Assembly (NCBI GenBank): GCA_902826245.1 | Contig: CADEEA010000031.1 | Span: forward strand, 1 to 37,086 | Source: an uncultured Alphaproteobacteria bacterium | GTDB taxonomy: Bacteria; Pseudomonadota; Alphaproteobacteria; Caulobacterales; Aquidulcibacteraceae | Direction of reading: 5' to 3' | DNA: 37,086 bases | Shown here: piece by piece, positions 23,126 to 31,719 of the stretch | Position numbering within the stretch: position 1 is the first letter of the stretch | How the letters are laid out: every line of letters starts with the position of its first letter | Notes under the pieces: model-generated | Databases searched by the model: none | What the model was told of the DNA's origin: nothing | Seen by the model: only the letters and a program-made list of their open reading frames with translations | Made by a program: the position numbers and the translations under genes

Positions 23126-24295
23126 TCACGACAACAGCACCGCGGGCGAGCAGGCGTGCCATGCGAGCCACACTGGCTCATCCCAGGTGAAATCTTCTTG
23201 ATCGTAGCGAGTGAGATTGGAGCGGAAGGTCCTCACGCGACGGCCGCTCTCGAGCTCAATTTCAAAAATGGTCTCGCTGCCTAGGTAGACGATGTCGCGG
23301 ATCACTCCCGCTACAACATTAGTACCCGCCGGCGCATCTTCCATTTTCATAGGACTTGAGCCTTCGGGCCGCTTGTGCATCTCGATCTTTTCCGGTCGCA
23401 GCGCAACCCAGACCGTCGAACCCTTAGCGCCAGTCACGCCATGATCGAGATACACGGGCGCCGATAGCTCCTGCGTGCGCACGATGGCGTGATCCTGCTC
23501 ATCCTTGTCGAGCACGCCTTCGAACATGTTCACCGAACCGACGAAATCGGCCACGAAGCGCGAATTGGGAAATTCGTACAAGTCCGCCGGCGTGGCCACT
23601 TGTGCGAGCAAGCCCCTGTTCATCACCGCGCAGCGCGTGGCTATGGCGAGCGCCTCGTCCTGGTCGTGCGTCACCATGATGAAAGTGATGCCGACCTTCT
23701 CCTGCAACGAGGTCAGCTCCGAGCGCATCTGGTCGCGCAGCTTCGCGTCCAACGCCGAGAGCGGTTCGTCCAGCAGCAGCACGCGCGGGCGCTTCACCAG
23801 CGCGCGCGCGAGCGCCACGCGCTGGCGCTGACCGCCGGATAGCTGGTCGGGCATGCGGTCCCCGTAACCGCCAAGCTTCACCAATTCGAGCGCTTCCTCC
23901 ACGCGGCGCTTGATCTCGCCGCCATCGACGCCGTCCATCTTCAAGCCGTAGGCGACATTGTCGGCCACCTTCATGTGCGGAAACACGGCGTAGGATTGGA
24001 ATACCATGTTCACCGGCCGCTTATTGGGCGGCAGCTCGGCGACATCCTTGCCATCGATGAACACGCGCCCCTCGGTCGGCGTCTCAAAGCCCGCGAGCAT
24101 GCGCAGCAGCGTCGTTTTTCCGCAACCAGAAGGGCCAAGCAGCGCGAAAAACTCACCCTCGCGAATCTCCAGGTTCACATTATCGACCGCCACCACCTTG
24201 CCGTAACGTTTGGTGATGTTCTCAAAACGAATGATCGCGTTTTCCTTCACGTGCGGCGTCGGCTTCGCTGCCGGGGCGGTGGCGAGATCGGTCAT
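23126..24295 (-). CDS. potG: Putrescine/spermidine ABC transporter ATPase
   Basis: A 389-residue ABC ATPase that powers polyamine import. Walker A GPSGCGKTT is at residues 54-62, followed by the Q-loop in NMVFQSYAVFPHM, signature LSGGQRQR, Walker B VLLLDEPLSALD and the H-loop in MVTHDQDEA. The C-terminal third is a TOBE-type domain (WVALRPEKIEM). The start overlaps the potI stop by four bases (ATGA), so translation is probably coupled. The open frame to 24574 is shadow of potI. PotA is close in sequence; the PotF-type binding protein and gene order favour PotG. It is last of the potF-potH-potI-potG operon. Confidence 0.93.
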   Translation of the reverse strand: MTDLATAPAAKPTPHVKENAIIRFENITKRYGKVVAVDNVNLEIREGEFFALLGPSGCGKTTLLRMLAGFETPTEGRVFIDGKDVAELPPNKRPVNMVFQSYAVFPHMKVADNVAYGLKMDGVDGGEIKRRVEEALELVKLGGYGDRMPDQLSGGQRQRVALARALVKRPRVLLLDEPLSALDAKLRDQMRSELTSLQEKVGITFIMVTHDQDEALAIATRCAVMNRGLLAQVATPADLYEFPNSRFVADFVGSVNMFEGVLDKDEQDHAIVRTQELSAPVYLDHGVTGAKGSTVWVALRPEKIEMHKRPEGSSPMKMEDAPAGTNVVAGVIRDIVYLGSETIFEIELESGRRVRTFRSNLTRYDQEDFTWDEPVWLAWHACSPAVLLS

Positions 24296-25140
24296 GGCTT
24301 GAGCTTCTTGTTTTCGGATTGATTCTGCAGGTGCAGGCCGATGGCTGTGAGTGCGACGGTGACGACGATCAGGATAGTCGATGCGGCGTTCACTTCCGGC
24401 GTCACCGAGAAGCGAAGCATGGAATAGACCTTTACCGGGAAAGTTATGGTGTCGGGCCCGGCAGTGAAGAAGGTGATGACGAAATCGTCGAGGCTCAGCG
24501 TGAACGCCAGCAGAGCGCCGGCGATCAGACCTGGCTGCATGTGCGGCACCAACACGTCCCAGAAGGTGCGCCATTCGCTGGCGCCGAGATCCTTCGCCGC
24601 CTCCTCAAGCTCGCGGTTGAACGACGCCAGCCGCGCGCGCACCACAGTGGCCACGAACGGAAACGCGAACGAGACGTGCGCGATGATGATCGCGCCAAGA
24701 TTAAGCGGCCACGGCATGCCCGATGGCCACGGCATGATCTTGGCGAAAAACACCAGCATGGCCACGCCCATGCAGATTTCCGGCACCACGATCGGCAGCG
24801 CCATCGCGCCCTCTACGGCAGTTTTTCCCGGGAAGCGGAAGCGCCACAACATAACTGCCGTCAGCGCGCCAAGGATCACGGAAATGATGGTGCAGAAAAA
24901 GGCGATGGTGAGCGAATTGCCGAAAGCTTCGATCAGCTCAGCGTTCTTGAACACCTTCTCATAATAATCGAAGGTGAAGCCCTGCCAGACGATATTGCGC
25001 CGGCTGTCGTTGAAGCTGAACACCATCAGGATGATCAGCGGGAAATACAGAAAGAAGAACGTCGCCCCGACGATCAGCTGCAGCGGCCAGCGTCGGTGAT
25101 ATTCGAGCGGGCCCGGCTTTTCCCTCGCTACGCGCGACAT
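24292..25140 (-). CDS. potI: Polyamine ABC transporter permease
   Basis: A 282-residue inner-membrane permease with about six hydrophobic segments. The cytoplasmic EAA loop ELEEAAKDLGASEWRTFWDVLVPHM contacts the ATPase. GGGGAGG lies five bases before the ATG at 25140. The start and the potH stop share one base (TGATG), and the stop overlaps the potG start by four, showing a tightly coupled operon. FSFNDSRRNIVWQGFTFDYYE at the N-terminus and LSLDDFVITFFTAGP are typical of PotI/PotC. Confidence 0.93.
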   Translation of the reverse strand: MSRVAREKPGPLEYHRRWPLQLIVGATFFFLYFPLIILMVFSFNDSRRNIVWQGFTFDYYEKVFKNAELIEAFGNSLTIAFFCTIISVILGALTAVMLWRFRFPGKTAVEGAMALPIVVPEICMGVAMLVFFAKIMPWPSGMPWPLNLGAIIIAHVSFAFPFVATVVRARLASFNRELEEAAKDLGASEWRTFWDVLVPHMQPGLIAGALLAFTLSLDDFVITFFTAGPDTITFPVKVYSMLRFSVTPEVNAASTILIVVTVALTAIGLHLQNQSENKKLKP

Positions 25141-26042
25141 CAGCGCCTCCCCGGCTTGCGCTGGATCAGCGCCTGCGCCGCGATGGCGAAGAAAGTGAGG
25201 TACATGAGCAGGAACGAAAGTGCTGCGCCAAACGGCCAATCGTTGGCCTTCTTGAATTGGCGTTCGATAACATTGGCGATCATCTGACTGTCGGTGCCGC
25301 CGAGCAGGTCTGGCGTCAGATACGAACCAAGCGCGGGAATGAACGTGATCAGCACACCCGAGGCAATGCCGGGCGCGGCCAGCGGCACTACCACCAACAG
25401 GATCGTGCGCAAATGTCCAGCGCCGAGATCGAGGCTCGCCTCCATCAGCGAGCGGTCCATGCGATCAAGTGCGGAATAGAGCGGCAGCACCATGAACGGC
25501 AGATGCACATAGACCAGCCCGACAATCACCGCGGCGTTGTTGTAGAGCAGCGTCAGCGGCTCATAATCCCCGAGCGGCGCCATGCCGACGAGTTCGCGCG
25601 CTGAGCTTGCCAGATTCCAGAACCATTCGATCCCGAAATTTACATAACCCTGCTCACGCAGCACCGCGATCAGTGCGAAGGTGCGGATCAGCAGATTGGT
25701 CCAGAACGGCAGCATGATCAGCAACAGCAGCCACGCCTTCATGCGCGGGCTGGCGAATGCGATGGCGAGCGCCACCGGAAAGCCCACCAGCAGGCAGAGC
25801 AATGTCGTGACGCCCGCAACGATGACGCTCTTGCCGAAAATACCCAAATACAGCGGCTCGAGCGCGCGCATGTAATTGGCGAACGTGCCGGTGAGGTCGA
25901 TAGTGATCGGGCCAACGTTTTCGCCGAACGAATAGGCCCAAATCACCCCTAGCGGCACGAGAAAGAAAAGCAGCAGCCAGACGAGCGGCGGCGCGGCAAT
26001 CGCCGCGAACGCTCCTCTCGCCTGGCGCCACGTTTGTTCCAT
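25140..26042 (-). CDS. potH: Polyamine ABC transporter permease
   Basis: A 300-residue inner-membrane permease of the PotH/PotB type with six hydrophobic segments. The EAA loop is SLMEASLDLGAGHLRTIL followed by VVPLAAPG. LIMLPFWTNLLIRTFALIAVLREQG and the late PALGSYLTPDLLGG are family hallmarks. ATG 26042 is used; an in-frame TTG lies one codon earlier. It begins nine bases after potF stops. PotH and PotI form the heterodimeric channel. Confidence 0.93.
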   Translation of the reverse strand: MEQTWRQARGAFAAIAAPPLVWLLLFFLVPLGVIWAYSFGENVGPITIDLTGTFANYMRALEPLYLGIFGKSVIVAGVTTLLCLLVGFPVALAIAFASPRMKAWLLLLIMLPFWTNLLIRTFALIAVLREQGYVNFGIEWFWNLASSARELVGMAPLGDYEPLTLLYNNAAVIVGLVYVHLPFMVLPLYSALDRMDRSLMEASLDLGAGHLRTILLVVVPLAAPGIASGVLITFIPALGSYLTPDLLGGTDSQMIANVIERQFKKANDWPFGAALSFLLMYLTFFAIAAQALIQRKPGRR

Positions 26043-26051
26043 CAAAGCTGC

Positions 26052-27143
26052 CTAAGCCGCGCTGATGCGGGTGAACATCTCCTCGAAGCGGCGCGAGCGC
26101 TCGTCGCCCTCGAACGCGCCGTACTCGCTCTTGGCCATGATCTCCGCGCTCGCGAAAATGACCGGGTTGTTCTTGTAGGCATCGGGCATGAGCGCGCGGA
26201 CGGCCGCGTTCGGGGTCGGGTATTGGATGGCTTCGCTGATCTTCTTGCCCGCTTCGGCGTCGAGCAGGTAATTGATGAAAGCGTGCGCGTCGTCGGGATT
26301 GGGGGCGCCGACGGGGATGCACAGGCAATCCTGATTGATCAGCGTGCCTTCGTTGGGGATCACCCAGCCGATCTCGGGATCATCGGCAATGACCTGGGCG
26401 ATGTCGCCGCAATATTCCATGACGATATCGACCTCGCCAGACACCAACAGATCCTGGCCGTCGTCTTCGTGGAACGCCTTGATGTGCGGTTTTTGGCGGA
26501 TCAGCATCTGCTCGATTTCGCTCAGCACCGTCTCGGAAATGTTGTTGAGCGAGTGGCCCTTGTACTTCGCGCACAACCGGATGAGGTCCGCAGACTCGCC
26601 GAGTACGGCGATGCGACCGGAATAGCGGTTGCTATCGAACAGCCAGCGCCAGGAATCCGGCACGCCTTGGACCTTGTTCTTGCGATAGCCGATGCCGAGC
26701 GTGAGCCAAGTGTACGGCATGGAATAACGGCGCGCGGGATCGAACGGCGCGTCCTGGAATTCCGGCGACAGATTGCTGAAATTCGGAATCTTCGCGCGGT
26801 CGAGTTCCATCAACAAGCCGGCCTGCGACATGCGCGTCACGTATTCGTTGGAAGGAACGATGACATCGTAGCCTTTGTTGCCGCCACGGAATTGCGCGAA
26901 CAATTCGTCGTTGTTGGCGAACTTGGTCATGGTGACTTCGACGCCGCTCGCGGCTTTGAAATCGTCGAGCGTGGTCTCGCCGATATAGGTGTCCCAATTG
27001 TAGAAATTGAGCTTGCGGGCCTCGCCTCCGCCCTTGCCGCAGGCCGCCAGGCCACCAGAGAAGCTGATCCCCACCGCCGCAGCGCCAAATTGTTGCAGGA
27101 TCGAACGGCGGGATGCGCCGCGGAGATATTTGCCCTTAGCCAT
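26052..27143 (-). CDS. potF: Polyamine-binding periplasmic lipoprotein
   Basis: A 363-residue solute-binding protein of the PotD/PotF family, first gene of the transporter operon. The N-terminus has twin arginines (SRRSILQQ, Arg12-Arg13), a hydrophobic core and a lipobox LAAC with Cys35, suggesting a Tat-exported lipoprotein rather than the Sec-exported soluble form known in E. coli. LNFYNWDTYIGETTLDDF, YDVIVPSNEYVTRM and PYTWLTLGIGYRKNKV match the polyamine-binding fold with its acidic and aromatic pocket. GGGAGGAA lies just before the ATG. A 126-base upstream gap contains an inverted CACATAAC/GTTATGTG pair and probably the operon promoter. Confidence 0.94.
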   Translation of the reverse strand: MAKGKYLRGASRRSILQQFGAAAVGISFSGGLAACGKGGGEARKLNFYNWDTYIGETTLDDFKAASGVEVTMTKFANNDELFAQFRGGNKGYDVIVPSNEYVTRMSQAGLLMELDRAKIPNFSNLSPEFQDAPFDPARRYSMPYTWLTLGIGYRKNKVQGVPDSWRWLFDSNRYSGRIAVLGESADLIRLCAKYKGHSLNNISETVLSEIEQMLIRQKPHIKAFHEDDGQDLLVSGEVDIVMEYCGDIAQVIADDPEIGWVIPNEGTLINQDCLCIPVGAPNPDDAHAFINYLLDAEAGKKISEAIQYPTPNAAVRALMPDAYKNNPVIFASAEIMAKSEYGAFEGDERSRRFEEMFTRISAA

Positions 27144-27189
27144 GTCTTCCTCCCTGAGCTTCCGCGATCGCCGCCGCGTGTTCTCGCAT

Positions 27190-27260
27190 CACATAACAAA
27201 CACGCAAACCGCCCCGCTACAACATCTGTGATCACGAAATCGGATTGTTCTGGTTATGTG
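27190..27260. promoter_or_regulatory. Upstream region of potF with CACATAAC / GTTATGTG arms
   Basis: Two exact 8-bp inverted arms (27190-27197 and 27253-27260) flank an AT-richer stretch upstream of potF and downstream of the second puuA-like gene. Candidate operator or promoter region for the transporter operon. Confidence 0.35.
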
Positions 27261-27269
27261 CCCCCGCGA

Positions 27270-28646
27270 TCAGCAGGTGCGCAGATACCAATCATAGTCC
27301 ACGTCCGCGATCACGCTTTGGAAGCGCTCCTGCTCGGTGCGCTTCACAATCGAATACATGCGCACGAAACGCTCGCCCAGATAATCCTTCAAAAGCTCGG
27401 ACTCGGCGAAACGATCCACCGCGGCGAACCAATTGACCGGTATTTTCTCACCGCTTTCAGCTGCCTGGGCGTAACCATCGCCGACAATGGCGGGGCCCGG
27501 ATCGATCTTGTTGCTGATCCCATGGTGCACCGCAGCAAGCAAGGCGGCGAGCGCCAAAGTCGGGTGCGCATCGGCGCCGGCGACGCGGTGTTCGATGTGG
27601 CGCGTCGGCGGGGCGCCAGCCGGCACGCGGAAGGAGACGGTGCGGTTGTTGACGCCCCAGGTGGGCGCCACCGGCGCGTAGGAATTGGCCTTGAAGCGGC
27701 GATAGGAATTGGCGTTCGGCGCGTAGATCGCCATCGAGTCCGCCAGCAGCGCCTTCATGCCCCCGATGGCGTGCTTCACGGCCGTCGCGCCTTCGGGCGC
27801 CTCCGAGGCCATGATATTCTTGCCCTTCGCGTCGTTGACGCTGACGTGCAGGTGCATGCCCGAGCCGGCCATGTCTGCGAACGGTTTGGCCATGAAGGTC
27901 GCCTCGCAGCCATGTCGCAACGCCACACCCTTGGCCGCGCGCTTGTAGAGCACCGCATCATCGGCCGCGCGCAGCGCATCGGCGTGGTGCTTCAGCGTAA
28001 GTTCAAGCTGGCCCGGAGCGTATTCGCTGATCGCACCCTCGAGCGGAATGCCGATCGCATCGGCGGCGGCCCAGAGGTCGCGCAGAAAGCCGCTCGCCTC
28101 CTCCACTTCGCGCAGGCCATAAACTTGGTGCTGCGTCGCCCGATCGCCCGTCAGCGGCGAGCGCGGCAATTGTATGCCCCCTGTGCGGGTGCGGCGTGCA
28201 TCGACCAGATAATATTCCAGTTCGCAAGCCACCACGGGCACGAGGCCATCCGCTGTAAAGCGGTCGATGACCCGCTGCAGCACGTGGCGCGGATCGAGAT
28301 CGTTGGGTTTGCCGTCAAGTTCGTACATGGAGAGCGGAATCTGCGCGACGTCGGCGCCCAGCCAGGGCGCGGGCGTCAGCCTCCCGGCGATCGGCTTGGC
28401 GATGCGGTCGGCGTCGCCATCTTCCCAGACGAGGCCTGTGGCCTCCACGTCCTGGCCGGTGATATCGTTGACCAGGATCGAGCCAGGCAAGAACCGCCCC
28501 TGCTCGTACACGGCCATTATCTCATGGCGGCGCAAGCGCTTGCCGCGCGGGACACCTGCCATGTTGGTGAAAACGATTTCGAAGAATTGAATGTGCGGGT
28601 TGGCGTCAAGAAACGCTTTGCACTCTTTGGCGTCGGCAATGGTCAT
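27270..28646 (-). CDS. Second glutamine-synthetase-like gamma-glutamylpolyamine synthetase
   Basis: A 458-residue GS-fold ligase, distinct from PuuA at 18316. Motifs include TNMAGVPRGKRLRRHE, VVACELEYYLVD, GQLELTLKHHAD, FMAKPFADMAGSGMHLHVS, NNRTVSFRVPAG and IEHRVAGADAHPTLAL. It lies upstream of potF on the same strand, 126 bases away. Many proteobacteria carry several such paralogues (the Pau/PuuA/GlnA-like group) with preference for putrescine, spermidine, cadaverine or other amines, so it may extend the range of amines degraded. An ethanolamine or monoamine acceptor is possible. Its ATG at 28646 has a weak Shine-Dalgarno sequence. Confidence 0.85.
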   Translation of the reverse strand: MTIADAKECKAFLDANPHIQFFEIVFTNMAGVPRGKRLRRHEIMAVYEQGRFLPGSILVNDITGQDVEATGLVWEDGDADRIAKPIAGRLTPAPWLGADVAQIPLSMYELDGKPNDLDPRHVLQRVIDRFTADGLVPVVACELEYYLVDARRTRTGGIQLPRSPLTGDRATQHQVYGLREVEEASGFLRDLWAAADAIGIPLEGAISEYAPGQLELTLKHHADALRAADDAVLYKRAAKGVALRHGCEATFMAKPFADMAGSGMHLHVSVNDAKGKNIMASEAPEGATAVKHAIGGMKALLADSMAIYAPNANSYRRFKANSYAPVAPTWGVNNRTVSFRVPAGAPPTRHIEHRVAGADAHPTLALAALLAAVHHGISNKIDPGPAIVGDGYAQAAESGEKIPVNWFAAVDRFAESELLKDYLGERFVRMYSIVKRTEQERFQSVIADVDYDWYLRTC

Positions 28647-28767
28647 GGGGCGTGCTTATGGACCATTTGCAACACACGGCGCAACACCATCCACTCCCCG
28701 CGCTCCTGCGCGAAAATCCGCTTGCCCTCCCAATATCCTCTGCGCGAGGATCGCGTCGGAGGTGGCC

Positions 28768-29844
28768 ATGCGTGGTCCGGCGTTAGCGTCAGCGTTAGCG
28801 GCTTGCTGTGCATTTGGATGTGCAACGGCCGAACATCGCGGGGAGGCGGTCCACCAGGCTTCGTCCGTGGCGGCCACGCAGTCGTCCGAAGGCGCGTCGT
28901 TCGTGGAAGAATTCCTGGCAATCATGGAACAGCATTCCATGTTTGCCGTCGGGCCAGACTGGGCGCAGATCAAACACGATGCACGCCGACGCGCCGCGAG
29001 CAGCGCCGACGCGCTATCGACCTACGCGATCCTAGAGCAGGTGATCAACGCCGTTGGTGACGAGCATGGCGGACTCAACGTGAGCGACGAACGCACGGCT
29101 GAGTATCAGCGGCGTTACGGCGGCCTTTGGTACGAACTCACATCACGCCGACCGAACTCCGCCTTCATGGACCGGGAACGCCCTGAAGTCCACGATGAGC
29201 TGGTCGCCGGCAGACTTGTGCGCACGCTTGTGGCCCCGCGCGTGTTCATGAACGAGGATGAGCAGACTTACGCGCGTGCACTGTTTGAAGCAACCGCGAA
29301 CGCGCCGGAGAATGTTTGCGGATTTGTACTGGACCTGCGTGGAAACATTGGCGGCGACATGTGGCCCATGCTGTCTGGCCTCTCGCCTTTGCTCGGAGAC
29401 GGTGAAGTCGGCGCTTTCACCTCAAGGACAGAGCCTGCGATCTGGCGCATCGACCGCGGGCGCGCTGGCGCCGAAGCGGAGGGTGGTTTTCAGCTGGCGA
29501 ACTGGTCTCCACCACAGCGGGATATGACCAACGCGGCAGTGGCGCTGGTGCTTGACGACGGCGTGTTGAGTTCGGGCGAAGCGGTCGCGGTCGCATTCAG
29601 CGGACGGCCGCACACACGCTCATTCGGCGCCAAGACATACGGGCTGTCCACCGCAAACTCTCCCTTTGAACTCAGCGACGGCACGACTTTGTATATTGCA
29701 ACGGGCGTGTATCGCGATCGGGATGGCAAGGACTTTCCGCACGGCGTCGAACCGGACGAAGGGGCCGATCCAGCCGGCGAGCTCGCGCCAGCGATACAGG
29801 CAGCGCGCCGCTGGCTGGCGCAGCAGCCATCGTGCCAAGCCTGA
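28768..29844 (+). CDS. S41-family peptidase-like exported protein
   Basis: A 358-residue protein with an N-terminal export signal (MRGPALASALAACCAFGC) that may end in a lipobox (LAAC or AFGC). The C-terminal half resembles the S41/tail-specific-protease core: FVLDLRGNIGGDMWPML, then ALVLDDGVLSSGEAVAVAFSG with candidate nucleophile Ser268/269, then the SFGAKTYGLST segment. No PDZ domain is visible between the N-terminal helical part and the core. GGAGG lies five bases before the ATG at 28768; the frame is open to 28591 but that part overlaps the divergent gene. It interrupts the polyamine cluster on the opposite strand. Target unknown. Confidence 0.78.
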   Translation: MRGPALASALAACCAFGCATAEHRGEAVHQASSVAATQSSEGASFVEEFLAIMEQHSMFAVGPDWAQIKHDARRRAASSADALSTYAILEQVINAVGDEHGGLNVSDERTAEYQRRYGGLWYELTSRRPNSAFMDRERPEVHDELVAGRLVRTLVAPRVFMNEDEQTYARALFEATANAPENVCGFVLDLRGNIGGDMWPMLSGLSPLLGDGEVGAFTSRTEPAIWRIDRGRAGAEAEGGFQLANWSPPQRDMTNAAVALVLDDGVLSSGEAVAVAFSGRPHTRSFGAKTYGLSTANSPFELSDGTTLYIATGVYRDRDGKDFPHGVEPDEGADPAGELAPAIQAARRWLAQQPSCQA

Positions 29845-29875
29845 ACACGCGATCTGAATCCAAGGCGCACCTCTC

Positions 29876-31237
29876 TCAGCCGACGTCGCTTTCTTGGCAG
29901 AACGCATCCACAGCCGCCGCCAATCGCTCGATCTGCGCGTCCGTCGTCGCTGGCGACACCAGCATCATCATATGGAACGGCGCGATCAGGATGCCGCGAT
30001 TGATCAGATAGAGGTGCAGCGCGTGGTTCAGCACCCGCTGCGCCAGCGCGGCGCGCATGGCCGCGGCGTTTTTCGGCGGGGACGGCGCGAACACGATTTC
30101 CGCGCGCGCGCCCACATGCACGACGCACCAGGAAAGCTTGTGGCGAGCGATAATTCCGTTGAGGCCGGCGACGAGTCTTTCAGTTCCCGCGAACATGATT
30201 CGATAGGCGTCTTCGGTCGCTACCTCGCGCAAGGTCGCCGCGATCGCAGCCAACCCAGCGGCGTTGCCGGCGAGCGTGGTGCCGATGCCGGAGCGACCTT
30301 GGACCGCCAGAGTCCCCGCCGACGAGACGCCCCCGCTCCAATTTTGAATCCGCCCCGCAAACGCCGCGCTCACCCCCCACACAGCCGTCGGAAAGCCGCC
30401 CGCTATGGCTTTGCCGATGCACAATGCGTCCGGCTCGAGCCCCCATGCTTTCGTCGCCCCGCCTGTGCCGGTCGAGAGCGTGTGTGTTTCGTCGATGATC
30501 AGCAGCGCGCCGGCTTTTCTTGTGAGCGCGCGCAGGCGGGCGTGAAAACCTGCTTCCGGCAAGATCATGCCGCAATTCGTCATCGCCGGCTCGCACAGCA
30601 CCGCAGCGACATCGCCCTGCGCGAGTGCGGCTTCGAGCGCGCCGAGGTCGTTGAACGGAACCGCGCGCGTGGTGGCCGTCATGTCGAACACCTGGCCGAC
30701 CAGCCCCGCGTCGGCGCGCGTGCTCCCATCGCGCAATTCCACGAAACAATCCTCGACCATGCCGTGATAGCAGCCATCGAACACGACGATCACCGGCTTG
30801 CTGGTCACCGCCCGCGCCCAGCGGATCAAAGCGCGGTTGGCGTCGGAGGCCGAAAGCGTCGCCTGCCAGAAGGGCAGGCCAAAACGCTCCGCCAGCAGCG
30901 CGCCAACCTGCGCGCCGAGCGTGGTCGGCAACATGTACGTCGCGCCGGCGCGCATCTGCTCGGCCACCGCGCGCGCAACCGGGGCGAGGCCATGGCCGAA
31001 CATGCCGGGCGTGTCACCGAGGCAGAAATCGTCGTAGGTGTTGTCGTCAATATCGGTGAGCGTCGCGCCCTCGGCGTCTTCCACAACAATCGGGAACGGC
31101 GTCGCCCAATCGCGCATCCAATGCATCGGCGCACCGGAAAGCCAATGTTGAGCAAGCACGTCTGCCTGTGCGGCGGATTTCGGGTGCGACGCGACGAAGG
31201 CTTGCGTTTCGCGGGCGATGAGGTCTTTGAGGTCCAT
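29876..31237 (-). CDS. Class-III aminotransferase (glutamate-1-semialdehyde-aminotransferase-like)
   Basis: A 453-residue PLP enzyme. The start at 31237 (MDLKDLIARET) is preferred over the upstream Arg-rich, repeat-derived extension, although no Shine-Dalgarno sequence is seen. LSASDANRALIRWARAVT replaces the usual G-S-E-A segment, FDGCYHGMVEDCF follows, and the PLP region is IIDETHTLSTGTGG then CIGKAIAGGFPTAVWG with the Schiff-base Lys. This arrangement is nearest to GSA-aminotransferase-like enzymes that act on aspartate, amines or keto-aldehydes. It may belong functionally to polyamine or GABA breakdown by position, but the S41 gene lies between and the substrate is unknown. Confidence 0.82.
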   Translation of the reverse strand: MDLKDLIARETQAFVASHPKSAAQADVLAQHWLSGAPMHWMRDWATPFPIVVEDAEGATLTDIDDNTYDDFCLGDTPGMFGHGLAPVARAVAEQMRAGATYMLPTTLGAQVGALLAERFGLPFWQATLSASDANRALIRWARAVTSKPVIVVFDGCYHGMVEDCFVELRDGSTRADAGLVGQVFDMTATTRAVPFNDLGALEAALAQGDVAAVLCEPAMTNCGMILPEAGFHARLRALTRKAGALLIIDETHTLSTGTGGATKAWGLEPDALCIGKAIAGGFPTAVWGVSAAFAGRIQNWSGGVSSAGTLAVQGRSGIGTTLAGNAAGLAAIAATLREVATEDAYRIMFAGTERLVAGLNGIIARHKLSWCVVHVGARAEIVFAPSPPKNAAAMRAALAQRVLNHALHLYLINRGILIAPFHMMMLVSPATTDAQIERLAAAVDAFCQESDVG

Positions 31238-31248
31238 CGCGCAAATAT

Positions 31249-31272
31249 GGACCGCCGGCGTCCCCGCCGGCA
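31249..31272. repeat. Single arm of the GGACCGCCGGCG repeat
   Basis: TGGACCGCCGGCGTCCCCGC continues GGC here and matches, with one change, the left arm of the palindrome inside thiC (35609-35632). Its partner arm is not evident downstream. Confidence 0.7.
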
Positions 31273-31307
31273 ATGCGCTCCTTCCCGCTCCCCACGCTTG
31301 CCGAGCG

Positions 31308-31388
31308 GGAGCGCGCCGCCTCCGGCGGCGCATAATGTCGAGACGTCTGAAAACGCGCGACTAAGCGCGGCCGGAGGCCGCGCGCTCC
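31308..31388. repeat. 24-bp inverted repeat with compensating changes
   Basis: GGAGCGCGCCGCCTCCGG (31308-31325 and on to 31331) pairs with GCGCGGCCGGAGGCCGCGCG and CTCC at 31365-31388. The inner bases differ in matching pairs, so each arm is also self-palindromic. This repeat DNA, with the 31249 arm, makes up most of the 31238-31442 gap. Confidence 0.7.
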
Positions 31389-31442
31389 AACCTCCAAGCA
31401 GCCCCTTGACGTTAATGTCGGTTATCGGTCACGCGAGCGACC

Positions 31443-31642
31443 ATGAAAACTGGTAAGAGCCAAACCGATTGGAAGCGCCTGCAGGCTATGTCCGACGCGG
31501 AGGTGCGCAAAGCCGCGCTCGCCGATCCGGACGCCCCGCCGCTTAGCAAGGCACGCCTGACGCCCCCGCCCGTGCACTGCTGCTGGCGATCGAACGCGAC
31601 CCGAAGAAGATGGTGGCGCTGTTGGCGGAGCGGGGGGCTTGA
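31443..31642 (+). pseudogene. Small ORF with an apparent frameshift
   Basis: The first 40 codons (MKTGKSQTDWKRLQAMSDAE, then VRKAALADPDAPPLSKARLT) look like a real small acidic/basic protein of the kind seen as antitoxin-like hypotheticals. After the C-run at 31561-31568 coding character continues in another frame: ARALLLAIERDPKKMVALLA and then a stop at 31642. The total of 200 bases is one short of a multiple of three, as expected for a one-base indel. It may be a degenerate gene or a homopolymer sequencing error. The frame as read runs on with cysteine- and tryptophan-rich nonsense. Function unknown. Confidence 0.45.
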
Positions 31643-31719
31643 GGGGGCGCCCGCGTGCCTCAGTCACCTAACCTCAGTTTCAGCTTGCGCCGCCGCGCAT
31701 GCTCGGCAAGGACTTCGCC

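Noticed and set aside
26034..29060. A 1008-codon plus-strand open frame
   Set aside because: It runs antisense across potF and the second puuA-like gene, both of which have clear family motifs. Long shadow frames are expected at this GC content.
29894..31456. A 520-codon plus-strand frame
   Set aside because: It mirrors the class-III aminotransferase, is very rich in Arg/His, and shows no domain.
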